From Deinococcus sp. KNUC1210 (lineage in GTDB: Bacteria > Deinococcota > Deinococci > Deinococcales > Deinococcaceae): a stretch of DNA of 64,000 nucleotides. The notes beneath the pieces were generated by a model. The model was not told where the DNA came from and did no database searches. It saw only the letters and a list, made by a program, of their open reading frames with translations. The position numbers were made by a program, and so were the translations under genes. This document shows, in pieces, positions 30,642 to 42,871 of the stretch (the stretch's first letter is position 1; each line of letters starts with the position of its first letter). Location: positions 558,001 to 622,000 of the forward strand of contig NZ_CP092190.1 in NCBI RefSeq assembly GCF_022344005.1, in the 5' to 3' direction.

Positions 30642-30697
30642 ACGTCAGGGTACCGGGGCAGGTGTCACGGGAAGTTGACAGGGGCAGAGCACGCCCG

Positions 30698-31258
30698 TCA
30701 GGGGCAGTCTGCCGCCGAGGGAACGAAGGTGATGCGGTCGGGCAGGAGGTTGTTGGTGGTATCCGATTCGTCGATCCACTGGCCGACATTGACGCGCACG
30801 AAATACGACACGGCCCTGCCGCCGTAGCCGGTTTCTCCCGCCGGATAAAGAACCGGAATCAGCAGCGTGCCCGCCTGCCCCGGCGCAAGCGCCACCAGTC
30901 CGGCCCCCTGCCCCCGCTCGTTGCTGGGAAGTTCGATGTCACGGGCGTCGATCACCTGCACCATGCTCACATCCGACCTGCTGCCACTGGTCGCCGTCCC
31001 GATGTTCCGCACCGTCACGCTGGCATTGGCCCAGACGCTGCCGGGCCTACATACCCCGCTGTAGCTGATTTTTGCCGACTCCACGATCAGATCGGGTTTT
31101 CCGGCAGTGGGCCGGGCCGTATGCGTCGGGGGCGGCAGGGGCGGCACCGGCTGAGCCGTGGCAGGCGCGTCGGTCTGGGCAAGCGCTGCGCTGCCGATAA
31201 CCGTGAGGGCAAGGGCCAGAAAGCGGCACACGAAGCGGCGAACGGGAAGATCGTGCAT
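30698..31258 (-). CDS. Secreted CARDB-domain protein
   Basis: Exported protein of 186 aa. The signal peptide is MHDLPVRRFVCRFLALALTV with cleavage after ALA-Q. A Pro/Thr-rich linker (residues 27-50) leads to one CARDB Ig-like domain: KPDLIVESAKISYSG, VTVRNIGTATSGSRSD, LAPGQAGTLLIPV and the diagnostic WIDESDTTNNLL. Such domains act in extracellular adhesion or as spacers. ATG 31258 follows GGAGG by 6 nt. It sits downstream of the nucleotidyltransferase gene and upstream of the ABC exporter, on the same strand. Confidence 0.85.
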   Translation of the reverse strand: MHDLPVRRFVCRFLALALTVIGSAALAQTDAPATAQPVPPLPPPTHTARPTAGKPDLIVESAKISYSGVCRPGSVWANASVTVRNIGTATSGSRSDVSMVQVIDARDIELPSNERGQGAGLVALAPGQAGTLLIPVLYPAGETGYGGRAVSYFVRVNVGQWIDESDTTNNLLPDRITFVPSAADCP

Positions 31259-31336
31259 GGTGGTCCTCCAGTCAGAGCAGAGCCGACCGGCAGAATATGC
31301 GTCCGACATCTGCCGCCCCCGATTCAGTCTGAGCTG

Positions 31337-32110
31337 TCAGAGCGACTGACGCTGGGTGACGCTTTCCAGGGCGTCCAGGCTGCCCAGCACACTCAGCGCG
31401 AACACATCGAGCGCTGCCTGCCGCTGGTCATCTGCCGCAGCTTCCAGCACAGCCCGTACCTGACGCGCCGCCTCAGGGTCACGGCGCTCCAGATCGGTGG
31501 TCCAGTGTTTCGGCTTGCAGTCCCACCAGCCGCGCACCTGATAGAGCGCCGGAATCAGCTTCTTCAGCGATGCCATGCTCTGCAGCACATACCCCGGCTG
31601 GCCCACCATGCTGCGGGCCTCCCACACCTCGTCGGTGAGTTTGTGGCGCTCGGCGGGCGCGAGCGGCTCCGGGGTGCGTCCGGCCTCCCAGACGACCCGC
31701 GCCTGTTCGATCAGTTCCAGCAGCTTCGGATGAGACAGGACCACCCGTCCGGCCAGCAGCATGGCGAGGCTGGAAGCGTCCTGACGCTCGGCGTACTGCT
31801 CGTGCCAACCCGCCGCGTTGCAGAAGACCTCGACCGGCACACCGTCCACCACCCACGACAGACGCCAGCGCTCCTGGCCCGACACCAGCGTATAGAAATC
31901 GAGATCGGCGTGTTCGTCGGCCTCTCCCATGGCGGCACTTCCGGCCCAGACCACGCCCAGCACCTCGGGGATGTCCAGCACCCGCCGCAGCGCAGCCGGA
32001 AAGGCCGCCTTCAGCCGGGGCGGTCCCGGCAGGTCGGCGGGCCACACAGCCGCCGCAGACGAGACAGCCGCTTCAGACGAGGGTGAGTTCGGAATCGGTG
32101 GCGGGGTCAT
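31337..32110 (-). CDS. Nucleotidyltransferase-fold protein
   Basis: Soluble protein of 257 aa with a Pol-beta-type nucleotidyltransferase motif GSAAMGEADEHADLDFYTLV (GS-x9-D-x-D/E metal site) near residues 56-75, followed by a helical C-terminal region (HKLTDEVWEARSMVGQPGYV). Proteins of this layout include aminoglycoside nucleotidyltransferase-like and uncharacterised enzymes; the substrate cannot be inferred. The annotated ATG overlaps the end of the upstream DUF402 gene by 38 nt, so the genes are probably translated together or a later start is used. Confidence 0.75.
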   Translation of the reverse strand: MTPPPIPNSPSSEAAVSSAAAVWPADLPGPPRLKAAFPAALRRVLDIPEVLGVVWAGSAAMGEADEHADLDFYTLVSGQERWRLSWVVDGVPVEVFCNAAGWHEQYAERQDASSLAMLLAGRVVLSHPKLLELIEQARVVWEAGRTPEPLAPAERHKLTDEVWEARSMVGQPGYVLQSMASLKKLIPALYQVRGWWDCKPKHWTTDLERRDPEAARQVRAVLEAAADDQRQAALDVFALSVLGSLDALESVTQRQSL

Positions 32111-32726
32111 GTGGGCCTGAATCTACCAGGTCCCAGGCGAGCTTGAAGCCCAGACTCGTCAGCCAGCCCTCCATCTCGTATCCGTGCCGCGCCAGTCCGT
32201 TCAGCACCGCGTGGGCCGTGTGCAGCGCGGCGTGCAGTTCGGCATCCGAGATATAGCCCGCCTGGTGCGCGGCACTCAGTTCGTCGGTGTCGGCAATCTC
32301 GGCGCACAGGCCATCCCAGACAAGCAGATCGAGATAATGGTCGCGCACCGTCCAGACATCGTCCTGCCGCTGAATGGTGGCGATGTCGAGGTAATAGTCG
32401 TGCACGCGCTCGCTGTGAAAATCGTAGCGGCAGAGCTGCACGCCCATACCCGCCGTGCCGTCCGGTACGCCGGGAAACAGGCCCGGCAGCAGATGCGCCT
32501 GCCAGTACGCGATGCGTGGATGATCGACAAAGCGGCGCGAGACATACAGGCCGTGCGGCGTTTCGCGGTACAGATCGACGGGGCGTATGCCGGTGTTGGT
32601 GTGGTGCAGACGGTTCCGGAGGTCGTGCTGTTCGGTCTTGACGGGATGGAGCGAGAGGATGTCCCCTGTGTTCAGGGTGGGTTGTTGCACGTCTGCCGCT
32701 TTCCCGCTTCCGGTGCCAGTCGCCAT
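32073..32726 (-). CDS. DUF402 domain protein
   Basis: A 217-aa protein with the DUF402 fold (FomD-like phosphodiesterase/phosphatase superfamily). Recognisable are PVDLYRETPHGLYVSRRF, WQAHLLPGLFPGVPDG, CRYDFHSERVHDYYLDIAT and the Asp/Tyr-rich VRDHYLDLLVWDGLCAEI. ATG 32726 is chosen because TACGCT lies 5 nt upstream. It is the first gene of a pair with the nucleotidyltransferase-fold gene. Some DUF402 proteins hydrolyse nucleotide-linked intermediates, so a joint nucleotide-related role is conceivable but unproven. Confidence 0.8.
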   Translation of the reverse strand: MATGTGSGKAADVQQPTLNTGDILSLHPVKTEQHDLRNRLHHTNTGIRPVDLYRETPHGLYVSRRFVDHPRIAYWQAHLLPGLFPGVPDGTAGMGVQLCRYDFHSERVHDYYLDIATIQRQDDVWTVRDHYLDLLVWDGLCAEIADTDELSAAHQAGYISDAELHAALHTAHAVLNGLARHGYEMEGWLTSLGFKLAWDLVDSGPHDPATDSELTLV

Positions 32727-32804
32727 AAGAAAGCGTACCTTTCCAGCTCTGACAGCAACCATTCAACCCGGAGTGTTAAGATTTTCGCAAGAAAACGCAG
32801 CGAA

Positions 32805-35378
<2,574 letters not shown>

Positions 35379-35456
35379 AACACGCCAGTGTAGGGCACGC
35401 GGGCAGGGCGCGTCTGGAGTGGCGTCACCTTCCAGAAGTGCCCGCTGCCCAGCCAG

Positions 35457-35462
35457 TACAAT
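35457..35462 (+). promoter_or_regulatory. -10 box TACAAT for leaderless membrane protein mRNA
   Basis: TACAAT, 6-nt spacer GCCTGC, GTG at 35469. Confidence 0.7.
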
Positions 35463-35468
35463 GCCTGC

Positions 35469-36251
35469 GTGACCGAGCAGACCGCCCCCGTGACCCGGAA
35501 AGAGCGCAGCGTGGCGTGGCCCAGGCTGCTGCATCTGGCGATGGACGTGCTGTTTACCTTCCTGCTGCCCTACGCGCTGCTCAATCCGCGTCCGTTTCAT
35601 CTGCCCGACGTGTCGGCGCACCTGGGATCCTACGGAACGTATGTGGCGGCGGGCGTGCTTCCCACCGTGTATATCGTCTGGAACACCTTTCGCCACAAGG
35701 TGCTCAATCCATTCGCGCTGTTTCTGCTGGGCGGAGCACTCAGCGGCGCGGTGGTCAGCTTCTTCAAACTGGACGGCGTGGCCTTCGCTCTCAAAGACGC
35801 GCTGCATTCCGCCCTGCTGGTGCTGATCTGTCTGGGTTCGCTGGCGGTTCGCCGCCCGCTGTTCGAATTCCTGTTCTTCGGCGTGGTGGCTCCAGAAACG
35901 CCGGAGCGTTCGCGGCTGCTGAGTGCGGCCCTTCAACAGCCGGGCGTCAAAAACGCGCTGGCCGCCGCGACCTGGATGGTAGCCCTGAAAGCCCTGCTGC
36001 TGGGGCTGGGCAGCTACCTCGTCGCCATTCGCATCGTGACGCTGCCGTTCGGTACGCCCGAATTCAATGCCCAGGTCGCCACCGCCCACGCCATCACCTT
36101 TCCGCTGGCCATCGTGCTCGACGCGGTGTTTTATCTGGGAGCCGCCTGGATGACGCTTCAGGCCACCAGACGGCTGACGGGAGGCCGGGCATGGCCGTGG
36201 CAGCGCGGCTTCTGGGATGAGTTGCAGGTGTTTTCGGGAACCGAAGAGTAG
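35469..36251 (+). CDS. Multi-pass membrane protein (VC0807-like)
   Basis: Integral membrane protein of 260 aa with about six hydrophobic segments (LHLAMDVLFTFLLPYALL, YVAAGVLPTVYIVWNTF, PFALFLLGGALSGAVVSFF, ALHSALLVLICLGSLAV, ALKALLLGLGSYLVAI, FPLAIVLDAVFYLGAAW). Organisation resembles the uncharacterised VC0807 family; this is a weak recognition. The GTG start at 35469 is fixed by TACAAT 6 nt upstream. It is divergent from the U32 gene and upstream of prfB. Function unknown. Confidence 0.72.
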   Translation: MTEQTAPVTRKERSVAWPRLLHLAMDVLFTFLLPYALLNPRPFHLPDVSAHLGSYGTYVAAGVLPTVYIVWNTFRHKVLNPFALFLLGGALSGAVVSFFKLDGVAFALKDALHSALLVLICLGSLAVRRPLFEFLFFGVVAPETPERSRLLSAALQQPGVKNALAAATWMVALKALLLGLGSYLVAIRIVTLPFGTPEFNAQVATAHAITFPLAIVLDAVFYLGAAWMTLQATRRLTGGRAWPWQRGFWDELQVFSGTEE

Positions 36252-36331
36252 GAACAGATTCAGTTCAGAGAACTTTCCGACGCGGGATGTCAGGGCGTTC
36301 TCACTGCTCACTCCTGCCTCTTCAGGACAGC

Positions 36332-36337
36332 TATACT
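36332..36337 (+). promoter_or_regulatory. Probable prfB promoter -10 box TATACT
   Basis: TATACT lies 59 nt upstream of ATG 36397. The start itself is preceded by the Shine-Dalgarno AAGGGAG. Confidence 0.55.
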
Positions 36338-36396
36338 GCCTTCCGCTATCCCGCGCCCACCGGACTCCGGTCAGCGGCGCGGAAGGGAGATAAGCC

Positions 36397-37492
36397 ATGC
36401 AGGATTTACTTGAAAAACTGGCCTCGCTCCGGGAGTATCTTTGACATTCCCGGCAAAACGCGCCGCCTAGCCGAACTCGACCGCAGCCTGTCCGATCCGG
36501 ACCTGTGGAGCAATCCCGACAACGCCCGCAAGGTCAATCAGGAGGCGACCAGCCTTCGCCGGGTGGTCGAGGCGTACACCCGCCTGAACTCGGACGCCAC
36601 CGGGCTGAATGAAATGCTGGAACTGGCCGACGACAGCGAGCGCGAAATGCTGGCCGAGGAACAGAAGACGCTGGAACAGCAGGTCGACGACCTGTACCGC
36701 GAGACGCTCTTCACCATGAAGTTTGCCGACGAGGCCGCCATCGTGCGTGTGAAGAGCGGCGCAGGCGGCACCGAGAGCATGGACTGGGCAGGCATGCTCG
36801 AACGTATGTTCATGCGCTGGGCCGAGCGCCGGGGCTACAAGGTCGAGCTGATCGACCAGCAGGACGGCGATCAGGCGGGCATCACCAGCGCCGAATTCAT
36901 CATCCGGGGAGAGCGGGCCTACGGCATGCTGGCCCCCGAGCACGGCGTTCACCGTCTGGTGCGCGTGTCGCCCTTCGACAGCAACAACCGCCGCCATACC
37001 AGCTTCGCGAGCGTGGACGTGGTGCCGGAAGTGCCGCCGGAAGAGATCAACATTCACATCCCCGATTCCGATCTGCGCCGCGACGTGTTCCGCTCGCAGG
37101 GCGCGGGCGGACAGGGCGTGAACACCACCGACTCGGCGGTTCGCCTGACGCACCTTCCCACCGGGATCGCGGTGGCGTCGCAGGTGACGCGTTCTCAGAT
37201 CAAGAACCACGAGATCGCGCTCCAGATTCTGAAGCAGCGCCTGTACGACATCGAACTGAGAAAGCGCGAGGCCGAGGAAATGGCGGCACGCGGCGAACAG
37301 AAGAAGATCGAGTGGGGCAATCAGATTCGCAGCTACGTCCTCGACAAGCAGTACGTCAAGGATCACCGTACCGGCGTGATGCGCCACGACAGCGGCAACA
37401 TTCTCGACGGCGACCTCGACGAGTTCATGTGGGCCGGTCTGGAATGGATGGCGGGCAAACGCAGCGCCGAGGAACTGGGCGAAGACGAGTAA
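36397..37492 (+). CDS. prfB: Peptide chain release factor 2, programmed +1 frameshift
   Basis: RF2 terminates translation at UGA and UAA. Translation starts at ATG 36397 (AAGGGAG upstream) and gives 15 codons ([15 protein letters not shown]) before TGA at 36442-36444. The site is the classic CTT-TGA-C, with the ribosome slipping +1 from CTT (36439) to read GAC (36443) and continue [13 protein letters not shown]. An internal Shine-Dalgarno-like GGGAG precedes it. The mature product is 364 aa with the anticodon-mimic SPF in RVSPFDSN and the catalytic GGQ in [15 protein letters not shown]. This break is natural autoregulation by RF2 level. Confidence 0.97.
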
Positions 37493-37507
37493 AGGAACAA
37501 GACGTGC

Positions 37508-37539
37508 ACCGCGCCGCTCCGGGAAACCGGCGGCGCGGT
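37508..37539 (+). terminator. GC-rich hairpin downstream of prfB
   Basis: ACCGCGCCGC (37508-37517) pairs with GCGGCGCGGT (37530-37539). There is no long U-tract; its right arm abuts the -10 box of the next gene. Confidence 0.55.
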
Positions 37540-37545
37540 TACTCT
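37540..37545 (+). promoter_or_regulatory. -10 box TACTCT for leaderless methyltransferase mRNA
   Basis: TACTCT, 6-nt spacer TGGAGC, ATG at 37552. Confidence 0.65.
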
Positions 37546-37551
37546 TGGAGC

Positions 37552-38268
37552 ATGGCCGCTTCGGATGACCCAAGCGCCGCCGGATCAGCTTGGAGCGACG
37601 ATGTCGCCGCCCGCCCCGGTGGCTATACCCAGACCTGGACCCAGCAGACGCAGGGACCGGATGCTCAGGCGCAGTTTGACGCGCTGGTCCTGGAGCAGGC
37701 CACACAGCGCCGGGTGCTCGACTGCGGCTGCGGCGACGGAGCCTTCACGCTGCGGGTGGCAGGTGTCGCTCGGCACGTGACGGGGCTGGACTTCTCGGCA
37801 GGAATGCTGGAACTGGCGCAGCGACACGCGGCGCAGCAGAGAACCGAGAACGTGGCTTTCGTCCAGAGCCACGCCCGCAGAGACGTGCCTTTGTCTGCCG
37901 ACACATTTGATCTGGCGTATTCCCGGCGCGGTCCCAATATCACCGGGATCGTGCCTGCTCTGGTGCGGCGCGGCGGAACACTGCTCGGCCTGCACCCTCT
38001 GCCGGATGCCAGCGCGGAGGCCCGCTACGCACAGGGGCTGCGGCACTCCGGGCTGAAGGTGCAGCGCTTCGAGGGTATCGACGACGTGCTGCACTTTCCC
38101 ACCCTTCAGGACCTCGCCGGCTATCTGAACCGGTTTCCCGGCATGCCCGACGTGCGCCAGCCAGAGCACCGCGCTCTGCTGCGGCAGGAGGCTGCGGCTC
38201 GCCTGCAACCCGGCGGAAGCTACGCCGAACATGTCCACTACCTGCTGTGGGTGGCCCAGAAGATTTGA
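37552..38268 (+). CDS. SAM-dependent class I methyltransferase
   Basis: Cytoplasmic methyltransferase of 238 aa, substrate unknown. SAM motif I is [16 protein letters not shown], motif II is in [18 protein letters not shown], and a motif-IV-like [19 protein letters not shown] and LLGLHPLPD follow. The layout is that of the Methyltransf_11/25 group. It starts at ATG 37552, with a leaderless promoter overlapping the prfB terminator stem, and converges with the AcuI-like gene with a 1-nt gap. Confidence 0.88.
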   Translation: MAASDDPSAAGSAWSDDVAARPGGYTQTWTQQTQGPDAQAQFDALVLEQATQRRVLDCGCGDGAFTLRVAGVARHVTGLDFSAGMLELAQRHAAQQRTENVAFVQSHARRDVPLSADTFDLAYSRRGPNITGIVPALVRRGGTLLGLHPLPDASAEARYAQGLRHSGLKVQRFEGIDDVLHFPTLQDLAGYLNRFPGMPDVRQPEHRALLRQEAAARLQPGGSYAEHVHYLLWVAQKI

Positions 38269-38269
38269 G

Positions 38270-39274
38270 CTAGGGAACGATCACCGTGCGTCCGCGCACC
38301 TGCCCTGCCAGAATCCGGGGCGCGAGGTCCTGCACCTCCGAGAGCGGATATTCACTCACACCGCTGCTCAGCAGCACGTCGGGCAGGTCGCGGTTCAGCC
38401 GCTTCCAGGCACGTTCACGCCGCTCCGGTGGGCACATCACGCTGTCGATGCCCAGCAGCGCCGCCCCGCGCAGAATAAAGGGCAACACGGTGGTCGGCAG
38501 ATCGCTTCCGCCCGCCAGTCCGCAGGCTGCCGCCGCGCCGCCACGCTTCAGGCAGGCGAGCAGGCCAGCGAGCGTCGTACTGCCCACCGAGTCGATGCCC
38601 GCCGCGAAGCGCTCCTTTTCCAGCGGGCGTTTCAGGCCGCTCAGCACGTCGCGCCCGATGATGTCTGCGGCCCCCAGCGATTTCAGATACTCGGCCTCTT
38701 CGGCGCGGCCCGTCGAGGCCACCACCCGCCAGCCTGCCGCCGCCAGCAGCGCCACCGCCACGCTGCCCACGCCGCCCGCCGCGCCCGTCACCACCACCTC
38801 ACCGCTGTCCGGGGTCAGGCCGTGGTCTTCCAGCGCCATCACCGCCAGCATCGCCGTGAATCCGGCTGTTCCTATCGCCATCGCCTTTTTCGCGTCCATG
38901 CCTTCGGGTCGGTGTGTCAGCCAGTCGGCCTGCACGCGGGCATGCGTGGCAAAGCCGCCCCAGTGTCCTTCGCCCACGCCCCAGCCGGTCAGCAATACGG
39001 CGTCGCCCGGCCTGTAGCGCTCATCCTGCGATTCCAGCACCGTTCCGGCCAGATCGATGCCCGGCACCATCGGAAACTTCCGCACGATTCCGGGGCGGCC
39101 TGCCACCGCCATGCCGTCCTTGTAATTCAGGCTCGACGCCTCAGTCTGCACCAGCACGTTTCCTTCCGGCAGGTCGCTCAGGGTCAGGTCGTCGCGCAGG
39201 TCGGCCCTCACCGATCTGTCGTCGTTCTGGGTCAAGACGAGGGCGCGCACGGCCTGTGAATTCGGTTGTGTCAT
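38270..39274 (-). CDS. Acrylyl-CoA reductase-type (AcuI/YhdH) zinc-less MDR oxidoreductase
   Basis: NADPH-dependent medium-chain reductase of 334 aa of the YhdH/AcuI group, which reduces acryloyl-CoA to propanoyl-CoA. Characteristic are TEASSLNYKDGMAVAGRPGI, PMVPGIDLAGTVLES, GWGVGEGHWGGFATHARV and the cofactor loop VVVTGAAGGVGSVAVALLA. ATG 39274 starts MTQPNSQAVRALVL; no clear Shine-Dalgarno or -10 at leaderless distance is seen. It is downstream of the FAD desaturase gene on the same strand but separated by 59 nt. Confidence 0.88.
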   Translation of the reverse strand: MTQPNSQAVRALVLTQNDDRSVRADLRDDLTLSDLPEGNVLVQTEASSLNYKDGMAVAGRPGIVRKFPMVPGIDLAGTVLESQDERYRPGDAVLLTGWGVGEGHWGGFATHARVQADWLTHRPEGMDAKKAMAIGTAGFTAMLAVMALEDHGLTPDSGEVVVTGAAGGVGSVAVALLAAAGWRVVASTGRAEEAEYLKSLGAADIIGRDVLSGLKRPLEKERFAAGIDSVGSTTLAGLLACLKRGGAAAACGLAGGSDLPTTVLPFILRGAALLGIDSVMCPPERRERAWKRLNRDLPDVLLSSGVSEYPLSEVQDLAPRILAGQVRGRTVIVP

Positions 39275-39333
39275 GCGTCAGTTTGGCATGCGGAGCCTGA
39301 CCGGTGGAGCGTGCGGCGTGCAGAAACAGCAGG

Positions 39334-40663
39334 TCATAGATTGACCGTTCCTACACGCTCCGCGTCCATCAGGTTCGCCACGATCATCGCTCCGCCCAGC
39401 ACCGCCGGAATTCCGCCGCCGGGGTGAACGCCCGTTCCAACCTGCCACAGCCGACGCGAGAGTCGGTACGGCTGCGGGTGAAACGGCCCCGAACGCCACG
39501 CCGCCAGCGCCTGACCGTAGATGGCTCCGCCGGGTGCGCCGCCCTGAGCATAGAAGTGGGGCGTCAGCACAGCGGCCTCGGCGGAATGCAGCAGGCCGGG
39601 CACGTCCAGCACGTCTTCCACCCGCCGAATCTGGCCCTGCACCCACGGATGGTCGCTTCCAAACTCTCCCCCATTCGGCGGCGCAGTCAGCAGCAGCGCC
39701 AGCCTGCGCCCGTCTGCATGGACCAGGGCTAGGGTGCTGGGCGGCAGAGCGCGGGCCGACATCGCCGCCGCAAAGTCGCGGTAACTGTCCGGCGTGACGA
39801 CGCTGGTGGCAGGCAACGGCGAAATGTCTGGAAGGGCGGCGTAGATGGCAATGCCGGAAACGGTGAGCGGCACGTCAGGCACGGGATTTCCCAGCAGGCG
39901 GGCCAGCCGCGCCGGGTCGATGGCGCTCACGAGCTGGGAGTGGTGCGCCACCTGCCTCAGATCGGAAACGGGCGTGTGTGGGCGCAGCGTCACGCCCCGC
40001 GCCCGGCAGAAGTCCACCAGTGCGCCGAGCAGCGCCCCCATGCCCGCTGCCGGACGACAGACCTCATCGGCGATCAGGGCGGGAAGCAGCGCATACAGCG
40101 CCCCCGCCTGCCCCGGCCCCAGCCCGGCATTCAGCGCATGTACCGCCAGCGCATGATGCAGCGCGGGCGAAAATCGGCGCGAACGCAGCCAGCTCTGAGC
40201 TGTCAGGTGCGAGCCGACCACGCGGGCCAGTGCCACGCTCGCCTTCAGAAAGTCTGGACGTGTCAGACCCGGCGGCGTGGTCAGCAGCGTTTCGACGTGT
40301 GGGCGCAGCGGCAGTACCTCCGAGCGGTAGCGCTCCCACTGGGAAGCGAGCGGATGGTGGAGCGGCACGGGCAGCGGCACGTTTCCGAACGGCGTGACAT
40401 GCACACCCAGCCCCCCCGGCAGCGGCTCCAGGTCCAGCGGGTCGGCCTCGTTCAGCCGGGCCAGCAGCCTGCGCCAGACGCCGGGAAAGGTGAACAGGCT
40501 GGGGCCGGTGTCGAAGGTCTGCTGCCCCACCGCCACGCGGCGCAGCTTGCCGCCGAGCTCATCGCGCTCGTACACCGTGACCCTCCGCCCACCGTGGGCC
40601 AGCAGCGCCGCCAGTGCCAGCCCCGCCAGCCCCCCCCACGATCCCGACATCCGTGCCTGTCAC
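39334..40663 (-). CDS. FAD-dependent phytoene desaturase-like oxidoreductase (frame break at G8)
   Basis: Amine oxidase/carotenoid desaturase-type flavoprotein of about 443 aa. The dinucleotide fold is split: GTG 40663 opens with [11 protein letters not shown] and the frame is then broken within eight Gs (40630-40637), after which [20 protein letters not shown] and [12 protein letters not shown] continue. The C-terminal flavin motif is [19 protein letters not shown]. The GTG overlaps the stop of the upstream UbiA gene (GTGA), supporting this start and coupled translation. Seven or ten Gs would restore the frame. A role in carotenoid or isoprenoid modification is likely, exact reaction unknown. 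Confidence 0.85.
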
Positions 40664-41562
40664 TGCACTCCGCGCACCAGCAGGTACACCAGTTGCACGC
40701 CGCTGACACCGCCCACGATCCACGGGCTCAGGATGCTGAGCGGATACAGCCGCGCCGCCGTCTGCGCCTGGGGATTCAGGCACAGGCGCAGCGCCATTCC
40801 GCCGCATACCAGCAGCAGCAGCCCGGCGCTGAGCGGGCTGAGCACCCACAGCAGCGCGGCAGCCACCACGAACCAGCCGAGCGCGTACACCGCCGCGCCA
40901 CGAACGCCCAGCCGGGTCGCGGTGGTGTGCAGGCCTGCCGCTCGGTCACTGGGGATGTCCTGGGCGGCGTCGAAGGCGTGCTTGCCCACCGAATAGGCAC
41001 TCAGGGCCAGCAGCGCACTCAGGGGCAGCGCCCGGTTCAGCAGCAGCGCCGGCAGCAGCATCGGCAACGCGTAGGCCACATTCGACAGGCCATCGAGCAG
41101 AAAGCGGGCCTTGAACCGCAGCGGCGGCACGCTGTACCCGGCAAACAGCAGCGCCGCCAGCAGCAGCACGCCCAGCGCGGCGGGCGGCAGGAGCCAGGCC
41201 AGCGCCAGCAGAAACGGCAGATTCAGCGCCCCGGTCCACAGCAGCAGCGGGCCGCGCTCCGCAGACTGAAGCCGTGCGCCCTGCCAGCCACCCTTGCGCG
41301 GATTCAGGGCGTCTTCGGCGGCGTCTGCCAGGTCATTCAGACCGTAGATCAACAGGTTGTACGGCAGCGTCAGATAGACCAGCAGGACCCAGAACGCGGG
41401 CTGAAGCGTGTACAGCTCGCCCGCCAGCCACAGCCCCGTCACCAGCACGCCGAGGGTATTGATCCACAGAGCCGGGCGCGAGACCGTCAGAAGCTGCCGC
41501 AGCGAAAGACTCCGCGCGCTGTCCCAGCTCCAACTTCGTGGCCCCCGCTCCTGCATCCGCAT
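40660..41562 (-). CDS. UbiA-family prenyltransferase
   Basis: Integral membrane prenyltransferase of 300 aa with about eight to nine hydrophobic segments. The first Asp-rich metal motif is [20 protein letters not shown] (NDxxDxxxD) and the second is [17 protein letters not shown]. Its nearest functional analogues by layout are lycopene elongase/CrtEb-type and menaquinone-type UbiA enzymes. ATG 41562 has TAAGCT 6 nt upstream. Its stop overlaps the start of the FAD desaturase gene by 4 nt, so the pair is one module acting on a lipid or carotenoid substrate. Confidence 0.87.
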   Translation of the reverse strand: MRMQERGPRSWSWDSARSLSLRQLLTVSRPALWINTLGVLVTGLWLAGELYTLQPAFWVLLVYLTLPYNLLIYGLNDLADAAEDALNPRKGGWQGARLQSAERGPLLLWTGALNLPFLLALAWLLPPAALGVLLLAALLFAGYSVPPLRFKARFLLDGLSNVAYALPMLLPALLLNRALPLSALLALSAYSVGKHAFDAAQDIPSDRAAGLHTTATRLGVRGAAVYALGWFVVAAALLWVLSPLSAGLLLLVCGGMALRLCLNPQAQTAARLYPLSILSPWIVGGVSGVQLVYLLVRGVQ

Positions 41563-41568
41563 CCGGTC

Positions 41569-41574
41569 AGCTTA
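41569..41574 (-). promoter_or_regulatory. -10 box TAAGCT for leaderless ubiA-like mRNA
   Basis: TAAGCT, 6-nt spacer GACCGG, ATG at 41562. Confidence 0.65.
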
Positions 41575-41658
41575 GCGTGCGGGTCGCGGGGCTTGTGGCC
41601 CGGCACTCCCGAAGCTGCCAGAACCGCACGACCGATCCAGGAAGCTCTAGGAAAAACT

Positions 41659-42606
<948 letters not shown>

Positions 42607-42636
42607 GCCTGACTGCTCTGAATAAGGAGATTTCGC

Positions 42637-42666
42637 ATGATGTCCTCGGAAGATGATGATGAGTGA
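42637..42666 (+). other. Nine-codon acidic micro-ORF with strong Shine-Dalgarno
   Basis: AAGGAG (42624-42629) then ATG 42637 encoding MMSSEDDDE and TGA. It is antisense to the corA leader. The signal is clean but so short that chance cannot be excluded. Confidence 0.3.
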
Positions 42667-42738
42667 ACGTCAGGGCACGGTTTCGCGGCCCACGGTGGCA
42701 GGCAGACGAACTGGGCGGTTCCGAGCGGGGCGCTTCGG

Positions 42739-42762
42739 CTTCAACGTTCACATGATCACCTC
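42739..42762 (-). other. Shine-Dalgarno followed by overlapping start-stop (ATGTGA) upstream of corA
   Basis: On the minus strand GGAGGTGATC is followed directly by ATGTGA (ATG 42753, TGA 42750-42748), with GTG at 42751 opening another frame. It lies about 147 nt before the corA start and may be a leader translation signal. Confidence 0.4.
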
Positions 42763-42859
42763 CAGAGGAGGCCCGGCGTGGGCCTGCAAACGCCATGCTA
42801 GTGCAGCCGCATGTGCATGGGCAAGCGGCAGATGGGGCATGGTGGGCAGACAGAGAGCC

Positions 42860-42865
42860 TACAGT
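42860..42865 (+). promoter_or_regulatory. -10 box TACAGT for leaderless lipoprotein mRNA
   Basis: TACAGT, 6-nt spacer TCGGGT, ATG at 42872. Confidence 0.7.
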
Positions 42866-42871
42866 TCGGGT

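Noticed and set aside
35379..36398. N-terminal extension of the U32 gene over the divergent membrane protein gene
   Set aside because: The upstream codons overlap a real gene on the other strand with its own promoter; U32 homology begins at 35378.
42653..42871. Upstream extension of the lipoprotein frame
   Set aside because: Lipobox signal peptide and -10 box fix the start at 42872; extension is Arg-rich shadow sequence.
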